NCBI GenBank assembly: GCA_963837005.1
Contig: CAWIMC010000018.1
Span: 124,001 to 188,000, forward strand
Origin: CALDTK01 sp963837005
Lineage (GTDB): Bacteria; Bacteroidota; Bacteroidia; Chitinophagales; Saprospiraceae
Length of the DNA stretch: 64,000 nt
Reading direction: 5' to 3'
Shown here: positions 8,462 to 16,843 of the stretch, in pieces
How the letters are laid out: each line of letters opens with the position of its first letter
Numbering within the stretch: the first letter of the stretch is position 1
Position numbers and translations under genes: made by a program
Notes under the pieces: model-generated
Told to the model about the DNA's origin: nothing
Database searches by the model: none
What the model saw: only the letters and a program-made list of their open reading frames with translations

Positions 8462-10077
8462 TTAGCTACGCTTTGGGAGGGGTGAATGTTGAGTACATAG
8501 GGGCTCTACTCGCCGCCACTGCCACTGCCCCGCCGTGCCGCCACTCGCCGCCACTGCCGCCGCCGGTTTACGATTACGGTTCCGGTTGTTGCGGCGGGGT
8601 TTGCGCTCGCCTTCGGGGCGGGGGCTTTGGTCGTGGCGGTTGTTGGTGCCGCTGTCGCCGCCGCTGCTGTTGCTGTTACCGCTGTTGCCAGCGCCTCGGC
8701 CGCTATTACGGCTCTTGTTGCGGTTGGACTTACGGCGGGGCGGCCGATCATCTGTTTTGCCGGAAGGCGTATTGTCGTCGCGATTGCTGTTGTCGGAGGA
8801 GGGGTCGTTGGTTTTGCCGGAAGGCGTATTATCGCCACTGCGGGGCTTACGGGGGCCTTTCGAACGGCCGCCGCCGCCGCTACTGGAGCGTTGGTTGTCG
8901 GAGCCGCCCGAGCGACCTTTGATTGCCGCGACCGCCACCGGACTTGTTGCGGGACTTCTTGCCTCGCTGGCGCTTCTCCAGCGGGATGTCGATGGCGCCG
9001 GTGACGTCTTCGTAGTCGAACTCCTCGGCACTCTCGGCGGCGAGGGCTTGCTGGCGATCCTTGTCGATGTCGATGAGCATCGAGACGTCGGCGTCGGGGG
9101 TGTTGATGACCTCGTGGACCTGCTCGACGGTGAGCGTAACGTAGGGGCCGCGCGTCTTGCCGAAGGACACCTGGTAGGTCATGAGGCGCTTGAAGACGTC
9201 GGTTTTCACCAAAACCGCCCGCCCACTCGGGAAGCGCAACTTGTCCGCCTTCTTCGGGAAGTCCTCGAGGGCATCTAGGTAGGTGTCGAGTTCGTAGTTG
9301 AGGCAGCACTTGAGGCGCCCGCACTGCCCGCTGAGCTTGGTCTGGTTGAGGGCCAAACCCTGGTAGCGCGCCGCGGACGTGTTGACGTTCTTGAAGTCCG
9401 TGAGCCAGGTGGAGCAGCAGAGTTCGCGCCCGCAGCTCCCGATGCCGCCGATGCGGGCCGCCTCCTGGCGAGCCCCGATCTGGCGCATCTCGACGCTCAC
9501 CTTGAACTCTCGCGAGAGACTCTTGATAAGTTCGCGGAAGTCGACGCGCTCCTCGGCGGTGTAGTAGAAGGTGGCCTTGCGCAGGTCGGCCTGGTACTCG
9601 ATGTCGGAGAGTTTGATGGGGGACTCGGTGGCGTACGCCAAAACCCGCGCCCGCACCAGACGTCTCGTTCTCCAATCGGCGGGCTTCCGACAGGCGCTCG
9701 AGGTCCCGTTGGTGGGCGCAGCGAATGACGTCTAGGTCGACCTCGGAGGCCTTGACCTTGCGGCGGCGCATCTGCGCAAATACAATCTCACCGCTTAGCG
9801 TCACGTAGCCGGTATCGGTCCCCTTCTCGGCCTCGACCACGACGGTGTCCCCGGTGGAGACCCCGAGTTCGGGAGGGCAGTAGAAGAAGTCTTTGCGGGT
9901 ACCGCGTTTGAAGGAGACCTCGACGAAGTGTTGGTCGGCGACGTCGCGGATCCCGCGGACGGTGAGCCAGTCGTAGGTGTTCATCCGATTGCAGGAGCCG
10001 GAGGCGCAGTGGCCTTTCGAGCCGCAACCCGAGGGGGAGCCGTCGGGATTAGTGGTTCCGCACGAAGCGCAAGCCAT
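8462..10077 (-). CDS. ricT: RicT/PSP1-domain protein with long basic tail, apparent frameshifts
   Basis: The N-terminus is Cys-rich (MACASCGTT ... GCGSKGHCASGSC). The PSP1 core follows, with CAHQRDLERL, ATFYYTAEERVDFRELIK, ARIGGIGSCGRELCCSTW, LSGQCGRLKCCLNYE and VSFGKTRGPYVTL. RicT-type proteins bind Fe-S through these Cys and assist RNase Y mRNA processing in Bacillus. In Bacteroidota they commonly end in an Arg/Asn-rich tail. The frame breaks near 9655 (one extra base before VRARVLAYA) and near 8925. After the second break the natural reading ends RRNNRNRNRKP..., close to known tails, with two NTPSGKT motifs made by mini-hairpins. If the second break is real, the protein stops at 8880. It sits next to holB, as in other Bacteroidota. 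Confidence 0.85.
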
Positions 10078-10091
10078 GGTAGTAGTGGGTG

Positions 10092-11286
10092 TTAGCTCGC
10101 ACGACGCAAAGGTTGTGGTGCGCTGGCTGCACTGGGGGCAGCGGCAGCGGGTCGGGCGAGGATATGATGGATGCGGATCGAGGTCGCCGTGAAGGCGATC
10201 TTCCCGTTCGCGTTACGTTCGACGGCCACCAGGAGGCGTTCGAGCTCCTCGGCGAGGGCCGTCAGTTGGGGCCAGTCGGTGAGACCGGCGAGTTTGTGCG
10301 CCACGGCGGCCTCGGCGGGCGCGAGCATGAGGGGGCGTGGGGTCCCGGCGCGTACGACGCCGAGTTCGCGCACGAAGCGCAGCGCACGTTGGAGGAAGTG
10401 CTTCTGCTGTTCGCGCGTGAGGGCCGCCATCTCGGTGGCGGCCCGGACGATCGGGGCGCCCTTACCGACATAGCAGGACCGAAACCAGCCCGGCAGATCA
10501 GGACCGGTCGCGCCACCGTCCGCCAGCCGGTCCGCCTCCGCGATGGCCTGGCTCAGTTGCCCGCCGGACGCGTAGGCGATCTGCTGGGCCGTTGCCTCCG
10601 CCAGCCCGCGACCCTGCAGGGCCGTGGCGATGGCGGCTACCGGTGCCAGGGGCAGGCGCAGGACGCGACACCGACTGTAAATGGTCGGCAGGATACGCTC
10701 GAAGCGCGTGGTGATGACGAGGATGAGCGTCCGCTCGGGTGGCTCCTCGATGGCTTTGAGCAGGCGGTTGGACTCCTGCCCGAGGTAGTCGCCGCCCCAG
10801 ATGAGGACCACTTTGTAGCCGTTCGTAAAACGCGCCAGCGACAAGGTGGTGGAGGATGCGCGAGACCTCGGCGGTGTTGATGTTGCCGGCCTTGTTGTCG
10901 TTGGTGAGGGCCTCGAGCCAGTCGGTGTGGGAGAGGTGCGGATTGGCGAGGACCTCCTCGCGCCACTTGGTGAGGTGCTCGCCGCTGGTGGTGCCGCTGG
11001 CCGTTCCGCTGCCGGTGTTGACCACGGGGTAGGTGTAGAGCACGTCGGGGTGACCGAGGGACGTGTTTTGGCGACAAGCCTCACAAGCGCCGCAGGCTGC
11101 CCTGCCGGCCTCCCCATCCTGTCGATCTGTACACTGCAAGTAGCCCACCATCGCGAGGGCGAGCGGGAGGAGTTCGGCACCTTCGGGTCCGGTCAGGAGC
11201 ACGGCCCCGGGCACCTCCTCGGCGTCGACCGTAGCGGCCCACTGCTGGGCGATGGCGTTGGGGGTGATGAGCTGGCGGAAGTGCAC
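10092..11286 (-). CDS. holB: DNA polymerase III subunit delta', one apparent frameshift
   Basis: Clamp-loader subunit. From GTG 11286 the protein reads VHFRQLITPNAIAQQW, then GAVLLTGPEGAE (degenerate P-loop) and CGACEACRQNTSLGHPDV (Zn-finger Cys, with the HPD typical of delta'). The second half has YLGQESNRLLKAIEEPPERTLILV (the LLK..EEPP signature) and SRCRVLRLPL. The frame changes near 10840, between ILHHL and LARFTNGYKVVLIWG. The span is 3n+1, so one extra base explains it and gives about 397 residues. It is in line with ricT, 14 bases apart, probably an operon. Confidence 0.88.
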
Positions 11287-11361
11287 GGGGCGCGAAGGTA
11301 CGCCGGGGCGGGGCGGGGTTTGATGGGAGGATTGGTTGAACAGAGGATGGCACGGCGCGCG

Positions 11362-11369
11362 TACCTTTA
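11362..11369 (+). promoter_or_regulatory. Bacteroidota -7 box (TACCTTTA) for toxin-antitoxin module 1
   Basis: TACCTTTA lies 31 bases before the ATG at 11401. The same block, CGTACCTTTAG followed by a CCGCTTCCGCAAAA mini-hairpin, is repeated before module 2 at 12160-12167. Its conservation between the two duplicates supports a promoter role. Confidence 0.6.
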
Positions 11370-11400
11370 GGACTATTCCGCTTCCGCAAAAACGTAGCCC

Positions 11401-11694
11401 ATGGACCATGCTCAGCTTAAAGAAATACTCTACGCCCGTATCGAGTCCGCCGACGCTGGGATGCTCAGGCAGCTCGTCGAGTTCACAAATGAATTCTTCA
11501 TCAGTAACCAAGGGGGTTATACCACTCAGCCATCGCTCGTGAGCGAGCCCGGTAGCACGGCCTTGCGAGAGCCGCGGCGCGGTCGGATGACGCACGCGGA
11601 GATGACCGCGGAGATCGAGGAGAGCCGACAACAGTATCGTGAGGGACGTTACAAGCGGCTCGAAGATCTAGCTCCCGAGTTCGAGCAGCTTTGA
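11401..11694 (+). CDS. Antitoxin-like protein, copy 1
   Basis: 97 residues. It is acidic with an N-terminal helix (MDHAQLKEILYARIESADAGMLRQLVEF) and a C-terminal MTHAEMTAEIEESRQQYREGRYKRLEDL segment like the toxin-wrapping tail of RelB/addiction-module antitoxins. It overlaps the toxin start by four bases, so translation is coupled. It is paralogous to 12198-12488, with the same KEILYxRIExA opening and MTxxEMxAxI motif. Confidence 0.7.
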   Translation: MDHAQLKEILYARIESADAGMLRQLVEFTNEFFISNQGGYTTQPSLVSEPGSTALREPRRGRMTHAEMTAEIEESRQQYREGRYKRLEDLAPEFEQL

Positions 11695-12011
11695 GCCCGG
11701 TGTACGATGTCGTCGTAACCGAACTCGCCGAGGCGCGGCTGCGGGCAATCGGGCGGTTTGAGTGGTCGGCGAAGAGCGAAAGCTACTCAAAGAAGATCCA
11801 GGCGACGCTCACGCGGGGCATGCGGCGCCTGGCGCGCTTGCCGAGTTCCAATCCGCCTTACTCATTGGATACAGGCCCTCCGAACCTACGGTACATCCTC
11901 GTGTCTAACTACAAAATCATCTTCGAGATCCTGGAGGACGAGCGGACCGTGCTGGTACATACGATCAGGAGCAATGCTGAAGATCCAACCGTTGTGCTCG
12001 GCGACCTGTGA
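11691..12011 (+). CDS. RelE/ParE-family toxin, copy 1
   Basis: 106 residues from TTG 11691, or about 103 from GTG 11700. The fold signature of ParE/RelE is present: ELAEARLRAIGRFEW, a helix with SYSKKI..TLTRGMRRLARLP, then LRYILVSNYKIIFEILEDERTVLVHTIRS near the end. Such toxins are mRNA interferases or gyrase inhibitors. Which of these cannot be told. The upstream antitoxin supports the call. Confidence 0.75.
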   Translation: MSPVYDVVVTELAEARLRAIGRFEWSAKSESYSKKIQATLTRGMRRLARLPSSNPPYSLDTGPPNLRYILVSNYKIIFEILEDERTVLVHTIRSNAEDPTVVLGDL

Positions 12012-12051
12012 CCCCGACAACCCCACGCCCCTCCCCGGCCTTACCTCTACT

Positions 12052-12141
12052 ATGAAAGTCGCCGTCTACCGCCGGGCCCACTTCAACGCGGCGCAGCGGT
12101 TCCACAATCCCGAGTTGGATTCGCCTCGACCGGCTCTCTGA
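12052..12141 (+). pseudogene. Truncated duplicate of queD
   Basis: MKVAVYRRAHFNAAQRFHNP is nearly identical to the first 20 codons of the complete queD at 12843, and is then followed by unrelated sequence and a stop. The DNA identity with 12843-12900 is very high and includes the leader CGGCCTTACCTCT. It marks the breakpoint of the duplication. Confidence 0.85.
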
Positions 12142-12159
12142 TCGTCCCGTCGCCTTCCG

Positions 12160-12167
12160 TACCTTTA
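12160..12167 (+). promoter_or_regulatory. Bacteroidota -7 box (TACCTTTA) for toxin-antitoxin module 2
   Basis: TACCTTTA is 30 bases before the ATG at 12198, in the same arrangement as the box at 11362. Confidence 0.6.
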
Positions 12168-12197
12168 GCGCTATCCCGCTTCCGCAAAACGAATCCT

Positions 12198-12488
12198 ATG
12201 GAAACCGCAGAGCTCAAGGAAATACTCTACCAACGCATCGAGGTCGCCGAGCCCGAACTCCTACAACGCATGTTTGAGCTCTCCGAGGGCTTTGCAGATA
12301 AGCACGGTAGCGGCCGGGTTCAAGTGGTACAAAAGGAGTCCCAAGAGCGGTACGCTGCCACCGAGCCTGCGCTCCCCCGGATGACGCGCGAGGAGATGGA
12401 CGCTGACATCGCCCAGGGGCTGCTCGATTACAAGGAGGGTCGCGTCGTTAACTTCGATACCTTCCGCAAGGAGTTGCACTCGTGGTAG
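12198..12488 (+). CDS. Antitoxin-like protein, copy 2
   Basis: 96 residues: METAELKEILYQRIEVAEPELLQRMFELSEGF, then a C-terminal MTREEMDADIAQGLLDYKEGRV. It is paralogous to copy 1, and its end overlaps the toxin start by seven bases. Copy 1 and copy 2 differ at many positions, so the duplication is old or the antitoxins evolved fast to separate partner specificity. Confidence 0.7.
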   Translation: METAELKEILYQRIEVAEPELLQRMFELSEGFADKHGSGRVQVVQKESQERYAATEPALPRMTREEMDADIAQGLLDYKEGRVVNFDTFRKELHSW

Positions 12489-12805
12489 GTGACCAGTACC
12501 AGTTATTTTTTACAGACAGATTCCGCCGTCGCGTGAAGCGTGTTTTGGGCTTCGAGGCCAGGGCGAAGAGCGAGGCATACGCCCGCAAGCTCGCCGTCGA
12601 GATCGAAGCTCAGTTGGAGAAGCTTGAGAGCTTTCCCTTGATTCACCCGATATTCACGGACTACTCAGGGGCCGAGGAGCTTCGCTACACCAAAGCCAGA
12701 TCCTACAAGATCATCTACGAAGTGTTCGAGGAGGACGAAGCCATAAGCATCGTGACCATACGTGGGGACAACGAAGAACCCGCCGTCGTCTTCGCCGACC
12801 TGTAG
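12482..12805 (+). CDS. RelE/ParE-family toxin, copy 2
   Basis: 107 residues from GTG 12482. RelE-like pattern: FTDRFRRRVKRVLGFEARAKSEAYARKLAVEIEAQLEKLESFP, then LRYTKARSYKIIYEVFEEDEAISIVTIRGDNEEPAVVFADL. The last part aligns with toxin 1 (YKIIFEILEDER ... NAEDPTVVLGDL). Partner of the preceding antitoxin. Confidence 0.75.
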   Translation: MVGDQYQLFFTDRFRRRVKRVLGFEARAKSEAYARKLAVEIEAQLEKLESFPLIHPIFTDYSGAEELRYTKARSYKIIYEVFEEDEAISIVTIRGDNEEPAVVFADL

Positions 12806-12842
12806 ACAACCCCACTGCCCGCCCCGGCCTTACCTCTCTACC

Positions 12843-13250
12843 ATGAAAGTCGCCGTCTACCGCCGGGCCCACTTCAACGCGGCGCACCGCCTCCACAACC
12901 CGGCCTGGTCCGACGAGCGCAACCGCGCCGTGTACGGGCCGTGCAACAACGCCAACTTTCACGGGCACAACTACGAGTTGGAGGTCTGCGTGACCGGGGA
13001 GGTCGACCCGGAGACGGGCTACGTGATCGACCTCGGAGTCCTGAGCCAACTCATTAAATCTGAGGTGGAAGACCGCTTTGACCACAAGAATCTGAATCTA
13101 GACGTGCCAGACTTTCAAGATCGGGTTCCGAGCGCGGAGTACATCGCGGTGGCGATCCACGATTATCTGCGCCCGCACATCGCTGAGCATTTGGAGCTTT
13201 CGCTAAAACTTTGGGAGACGCCGAGGAATGCGGTGGGGTACCCGGTGTGA
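12843..13250 (+). CDS. queD: 6-carboxytetrahydropterin synthase QueD / PTPS family
   Basis: 135 residues. Zinc ligands are His15 (FNAAHRLHN) and His40/His42 (NFHGHNYELEV), with Cys34 in the catalytic-Cys position (YGPCNNANF). The family turns dihydroneopterin triphosphate into 6-carboxytetrahydropterin, the second step to queuosine. In some Bacteroidota related proteins make tetrahydropterins instead. The lineage also carries queG (54951), which favours queuosine. A mini-hairpin with an AGC/GCT stem (13196) encodes LSLKL near the C-terminus. Confidence 0.88.
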   Translation: MKVAVYRRAHFNAAHRLHNPAWSDERNRAVYGPCNNANFHGHNYELEVCVTGEVDPETGYVIDLGVLSQLIKSEVEDRFDHKNLNLDVPDFQDRVPSAEYIAVAIHDYLRPHIAEHLELSLKLWETPRNAVGYPV

Positions 13251-13365
13251 GCTACCCCTGCTGATGAACCAACGAGGCCGTAGGTAGGGTCGAACACACC
13301 GCGAAATGCTGGACGATCTCCGAGCGTGGGCTACCTTAACCCTAGCTCATTAACTGGCCCCTACT

Positions 13366-16048
13366 ATGTCGCGTCTCGCCATTACGCTTCTGCTCCTCGT
13401 TATTGGTCTATCCACCCGCGTCGCGGACGCGCAGCGTAGCCAACTACTCACGACGTTGCCGCTCACCGACAGCATTCTCTTGCTCCACTTCGACGACGGT
13501 TACGTCGAGCACCACGGCGGCGGCGAACTCCCGGCCGCGGACGTGGTGGTGGCCCACCCACTCGACACGGCGACCGCCAAGCTACCTTCGACGTACCAGC
13601 TTCGTAGCGCCGACCACGCCGCCTACGCGACGCGCCATTGCGCCGGTGCGTGTGTACCGCAAGACCAAGCCGACGGACTTCGCCAACTACTGCGACGCCT
13701 GGGGCCCGGGCTGCGTCAACGCCCGCCCCAACCACGCCTCCGAGCACTGGGTCTACCTCGTGTTGCCATTCGCGCTTGCGCCCGACGCCACGTACACGCT
13801 GTCCTTCCCAGGACTCAACGGCCGCGAAGAGGTCATGTGGCGGCAGCGGCCCCGGGCCCTGCGCTCGGAGGCGGTGCACGTCAACCAGGTGGGCTACGCG
13901 CCCCGGGCTCCGGAAAAGTTCGGGTACGTCTACCACTGGATGGGGGACGGGGGCGGCCTCCGGCTTGATGGCGCGGGCGGCGGCGGTGGTGCGGCGCGCG
14001 AGTTCCAATTGGTCGACACGACCTCAGGCGCGATCGCGTTCCGGGGCCAGGTTGCGTTCCGCAAGCCGCTCGACAACCAGGAGTTCGCCTACCCCTCGCA
14101 GTCGCCCCCACACGGCAACCTCCTCGGCGCGGAGGTTTGGGAGTGCGACTTCTCCAGCTTCCGCCAAAACGGCAGCTACCGACTCTGCGTCGACGGGGTC
14201 GGGTGCTCTTTCCCGTTCGAGGTCGACGAGGCCGTCCTCGCCCCGGCGCTCGACCTGCTCGTCGAGGGGATCTATCAGCAGCGCAGCGGCATCGCTACCG
14301 TCGCGCCTTTCACCTCGCAGCCGCGCCCCGCCCCCCACCGCCCCGGCGTCACCCCGGGTTTTGCCGGAAGGCTCAAGTACTCCAGCATCCGCGGGGTCGA
14401 CTACGCCGACTTCAACAACCCACAGTCGCAGAAAGTCGAGATCGTGGCCGCGATCCGGGGCCCGCTCGAGAGCTGGGGCTGGTACCAGGACGCCGGCGAC
14501 TGGGACAGCTACTTCAGCCACGGTGCCGTCGCGATGCACCTGCTGTGGCTCTACGAGTCGAGCCCCCGCGCGTGGACCGACGGCCAGCTCCTGCTTCCAG
14601 AGCGCGGCAACGGCCTGCCGGACCTCCTCGACGAGGCACTCTGGTTGCCGCGCTTCTACCACCGCCTACGCGCCGAACTCACGGCCAAGGGCTACGGCAC
14701 CGGCGGCCTCGGTGGCGCGCGGGTGTTTGGTGATTTGCTCGGATCCGACGCCGCGCCAGACGGTACGCTCCAGGGCAGCTGGCAGGACGTGAACCGCGAC
14801 TACATCGTGAGCGGGGAAGACCCCTGGATGAGTTACCAGTACGCCGGACTCGCCGCTGAGGTGGCCGCCGTCCTCGCCGAGAATGACCTCACCGACCCGG
14901 AGGGCGTCGACTGGTCCGACGAGGCGCGCGGTGCCTACGCCTGGGCACGGGCCAACACCCGCCCCGGCGACGAGGACCTCGAGTTCGAGACCCCCCTGCG
15001 GCAGGCGCGCTTCTTCGCCGCGGCTCAGCTCTACCGGCTCACGGGCGAGGCGGCTTTCGCCAAAACCGCCAGCGAGGCCTTCGCGAGTATCCGCGCCAAA
15101 AATGATGACCTGAGCAACCACCTCACCTTCGGGCTCGCGGGCCTGCGCCGCGCGCAGGACCTCCACCCCGACATGGACCGAACGCTGGTGGCGGAGGTGC
15201 GTGAGAAAATCATCCAGGATGGGCGATTCCTCCTCGACGCCTTTCGCGACCGGCGCGCCGCACGCTGGGGCGGGAACTGGTACCTGCCGCTCATCATCGG
15301 GCAGGGCACCACGCCCCTGGTCCAGGCCGGAATCTTAGCCCACGCCTACGCCACGACCGACGACCCGGCGATGGCGCGCACCTACGAGGCGGCGCTTTAC
15401 TCAACGGCCGACTACTTCCTCGGTAACAACCCCCTCAACATGGCCTGGGTGACGGGCCTCGGGGAGCGCTCGCCGGCGCACGTGTTCGCGCTCGATGCCT
15501 TTGTGCTCGCCGGGGAGACCCCGCGGCAGGGCATCGTGCCGTACGGCCCGTGGACCAAGGAGTACTTGGGCTTCTTCGGTGTCAACACCGGCCCGTGGGA
15601 CCCACGCTGGGCTTTCCGGTACACTTACCCCGCGGGCGAGGATGCGTGGCCGGGGCACGAGCGATGGTTCGAACAGCGCACGGCCCCACTCACGAGCGAG
15701 TACACCATCCACCAAAACCAAGCCCCGGCCCTACTTACTTATGGCTACCTGCACGTCCTCAGTGGGGGCGCGGGCGCTACCCCGGTGGCGGAGACCGTGG
15801 TGCGTGCGGCGGCACCGGACCTGCGGCTCTCGCCCAACCCAACATCGAACTCGGTGTCAATTGGGGGGATGGACGCCCCATCGATCGCGAGCGTCACGGT
15901 TGTGGACCGCGTTGGGCGAGTCGTCGGCGAGGCCGGCGCCTGGGATGGCGGAGCGCTGTCGCTCGACGGGGTGGCGCCGGGATACTACCTAGTGCGCGTG
16001 AGCCTCGCGGACGGGCGCTCGCGGACCCTGGGCCTCGTAGTAGAGTAG
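13366..16048 (+). CDS. GH9-family glycoside hydrolase with N-terminal Ig-like domain and T9SS sorting domain; one apparent frameshift
   Basis: A signal peptide (MSRLAITLLLLVIGLSTRVADA) starts at 13366. The frame changes near 13637, after HAAYAT, to VRVYRKTKPTDFANYCD. The span is 3n+1, so one extra base gives 893 residues. An Ig-like CelD_N domain has VHVNQVGYAP ... KFGYVY. The GH9 barrel holds DAGDWD (catalytic-base Asp, about residue 375), YFLGNNPLNMAWVTGLGERSPAH and, near 780, EYTIHQNQAPALLTYGYL in the region of the acid Glu. GH9 enzymes cut beta-1,4-glucans by inversion. The end (LSPNPTSNSVSIGG ... LVRVSLADGR) is a T9SS signal, so it acts outside the cell. Mini-hairpins encode FRQN, FAGR and AFAKT in loops. 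Confidence 0.85.
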
Positions 16049-16195
16049 GCGTCCCTACCGAAAGCGGAAGCGCATCGTACGTGGATGCGGTCGTGCTGCG
16101 CACGCCAGCTTCATTCGACAGTTTACCCTGCCGATGCGGTGATTTATCTCTAAAATTCCCGCCCCTGGACATCGTTGTCGGCCCGCTACTTCGGT

Positions 16196-16490
16196 GGGCG
16201 CTGCGCTAAATGGGCGCTGCGCTAATTGGGCGCTACGCTAATTGGGCGCTACGCTAATTGGGCGCTACGCTAATTGGGCGCTACGCTAATTGGGCGCTAC
16301 GCTAATTGGGCACTACGCTAATTGGGCGACTACGCTAATTGGGCACTACGCTAATTGGGCACTACGCTAATTGGGCACTACGCTAATTGGGCACTACGCT
16401 GGATGGGCTTTGTGCTGGATGGGCTTTGTGCTAGATGGGCGCTGTGCTGGATGGGCGCTGTGCTAGATGGGCGCTGTGCTAGATGGGCTG
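16196..16490. repeat. 16-bp minisatellite, about 18 units
   Basis: Unit GGGCGCTACGCTAATT is repeated head to tail, with one 17-base unit at about 16324. Three blocks of variants occur in order: GGGCGCTACGCTAATT, GGGCACTACGCTAATT, then GGGCKYTGTGCTRGAT. On the minus strand the main unit contains GC-GTA-GC, a GNA-triloop mini-hairpin. It sits between the GH9 gene and the TonB receptor, with no gene in 16049-16843. Confidence 0.95.
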
Positions 16491-16843
16491 TACCAATACG
16501 CAAGGCATAAGAAGGTGCGGGTAATGACAGAGAAAATTCGTGTGCAGCACTACTGCACGACGAACACCCGCGTGGTCACTTCCTGCGCTGCTCCGACTGA
16601 TGGCCATAACGTGAGGCAGTACGTACCCGCAGGCAGGGCGTCGGTAGATACCGCCCCCCCCGGTCACTATCGATGCTGCCCTCCAGGAGCGCACGCCCCG
16701 TAGCGACGGTAACGTGGGCGCATGCAACGCTTGCGCTAAGGCAATTTGCATACCTCTAACAGGCCCTTAGTCGAATAGTCCGACCCCTGGGCATCCTTCC
16801 CCCCACTTCCTTCGTTGTGCACACGCCCCCACCCCCGGCGCTT
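16491..16843. other. Gene-free stretch before the TonB-dependent receptor
   Basis: After the minisatellite there is no convincing gene. Short open frames here have poor composition. A GC-rich C7 tract and repeats of GCGCATGCAACGC-type sequence occur near 16655-16735. Presumably it contains the promoter of the receptor gene, but I cannot pick one with confidence. Confidence 0.5.

Larger units (their letters stand above)
11360..12900 (+). repeat. Tandem segmental duplication: promoter + toxin-antitoxin + 5' part of queD
   Basis: Unit 1 runs from the TACCTTTA box at about 11362 to about 12115. Unit 2 runs from about 12160 to about 12905. Both hold the promoter/mini-hairpin, antitoxin, toxin, a short CCCC-CCCGGCCTTACCTCTAC leader and an ATG reading MKVAVYRRAHFNAA. 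In unit 1 queD is cut after about 20 codons. In unit 2 it is complete. The genes have diverged far more than the queD start and leader. Confidence 0.8.

Noticed and set aside
16196..16490. CRISPR array
   Set aside because: Units are contiguous 16-mers without spacers and no cas genes are near.
16467..16703. 78-codon frame after the minisatellite
   Set aside because: It begins inside the repeat and has random composition.
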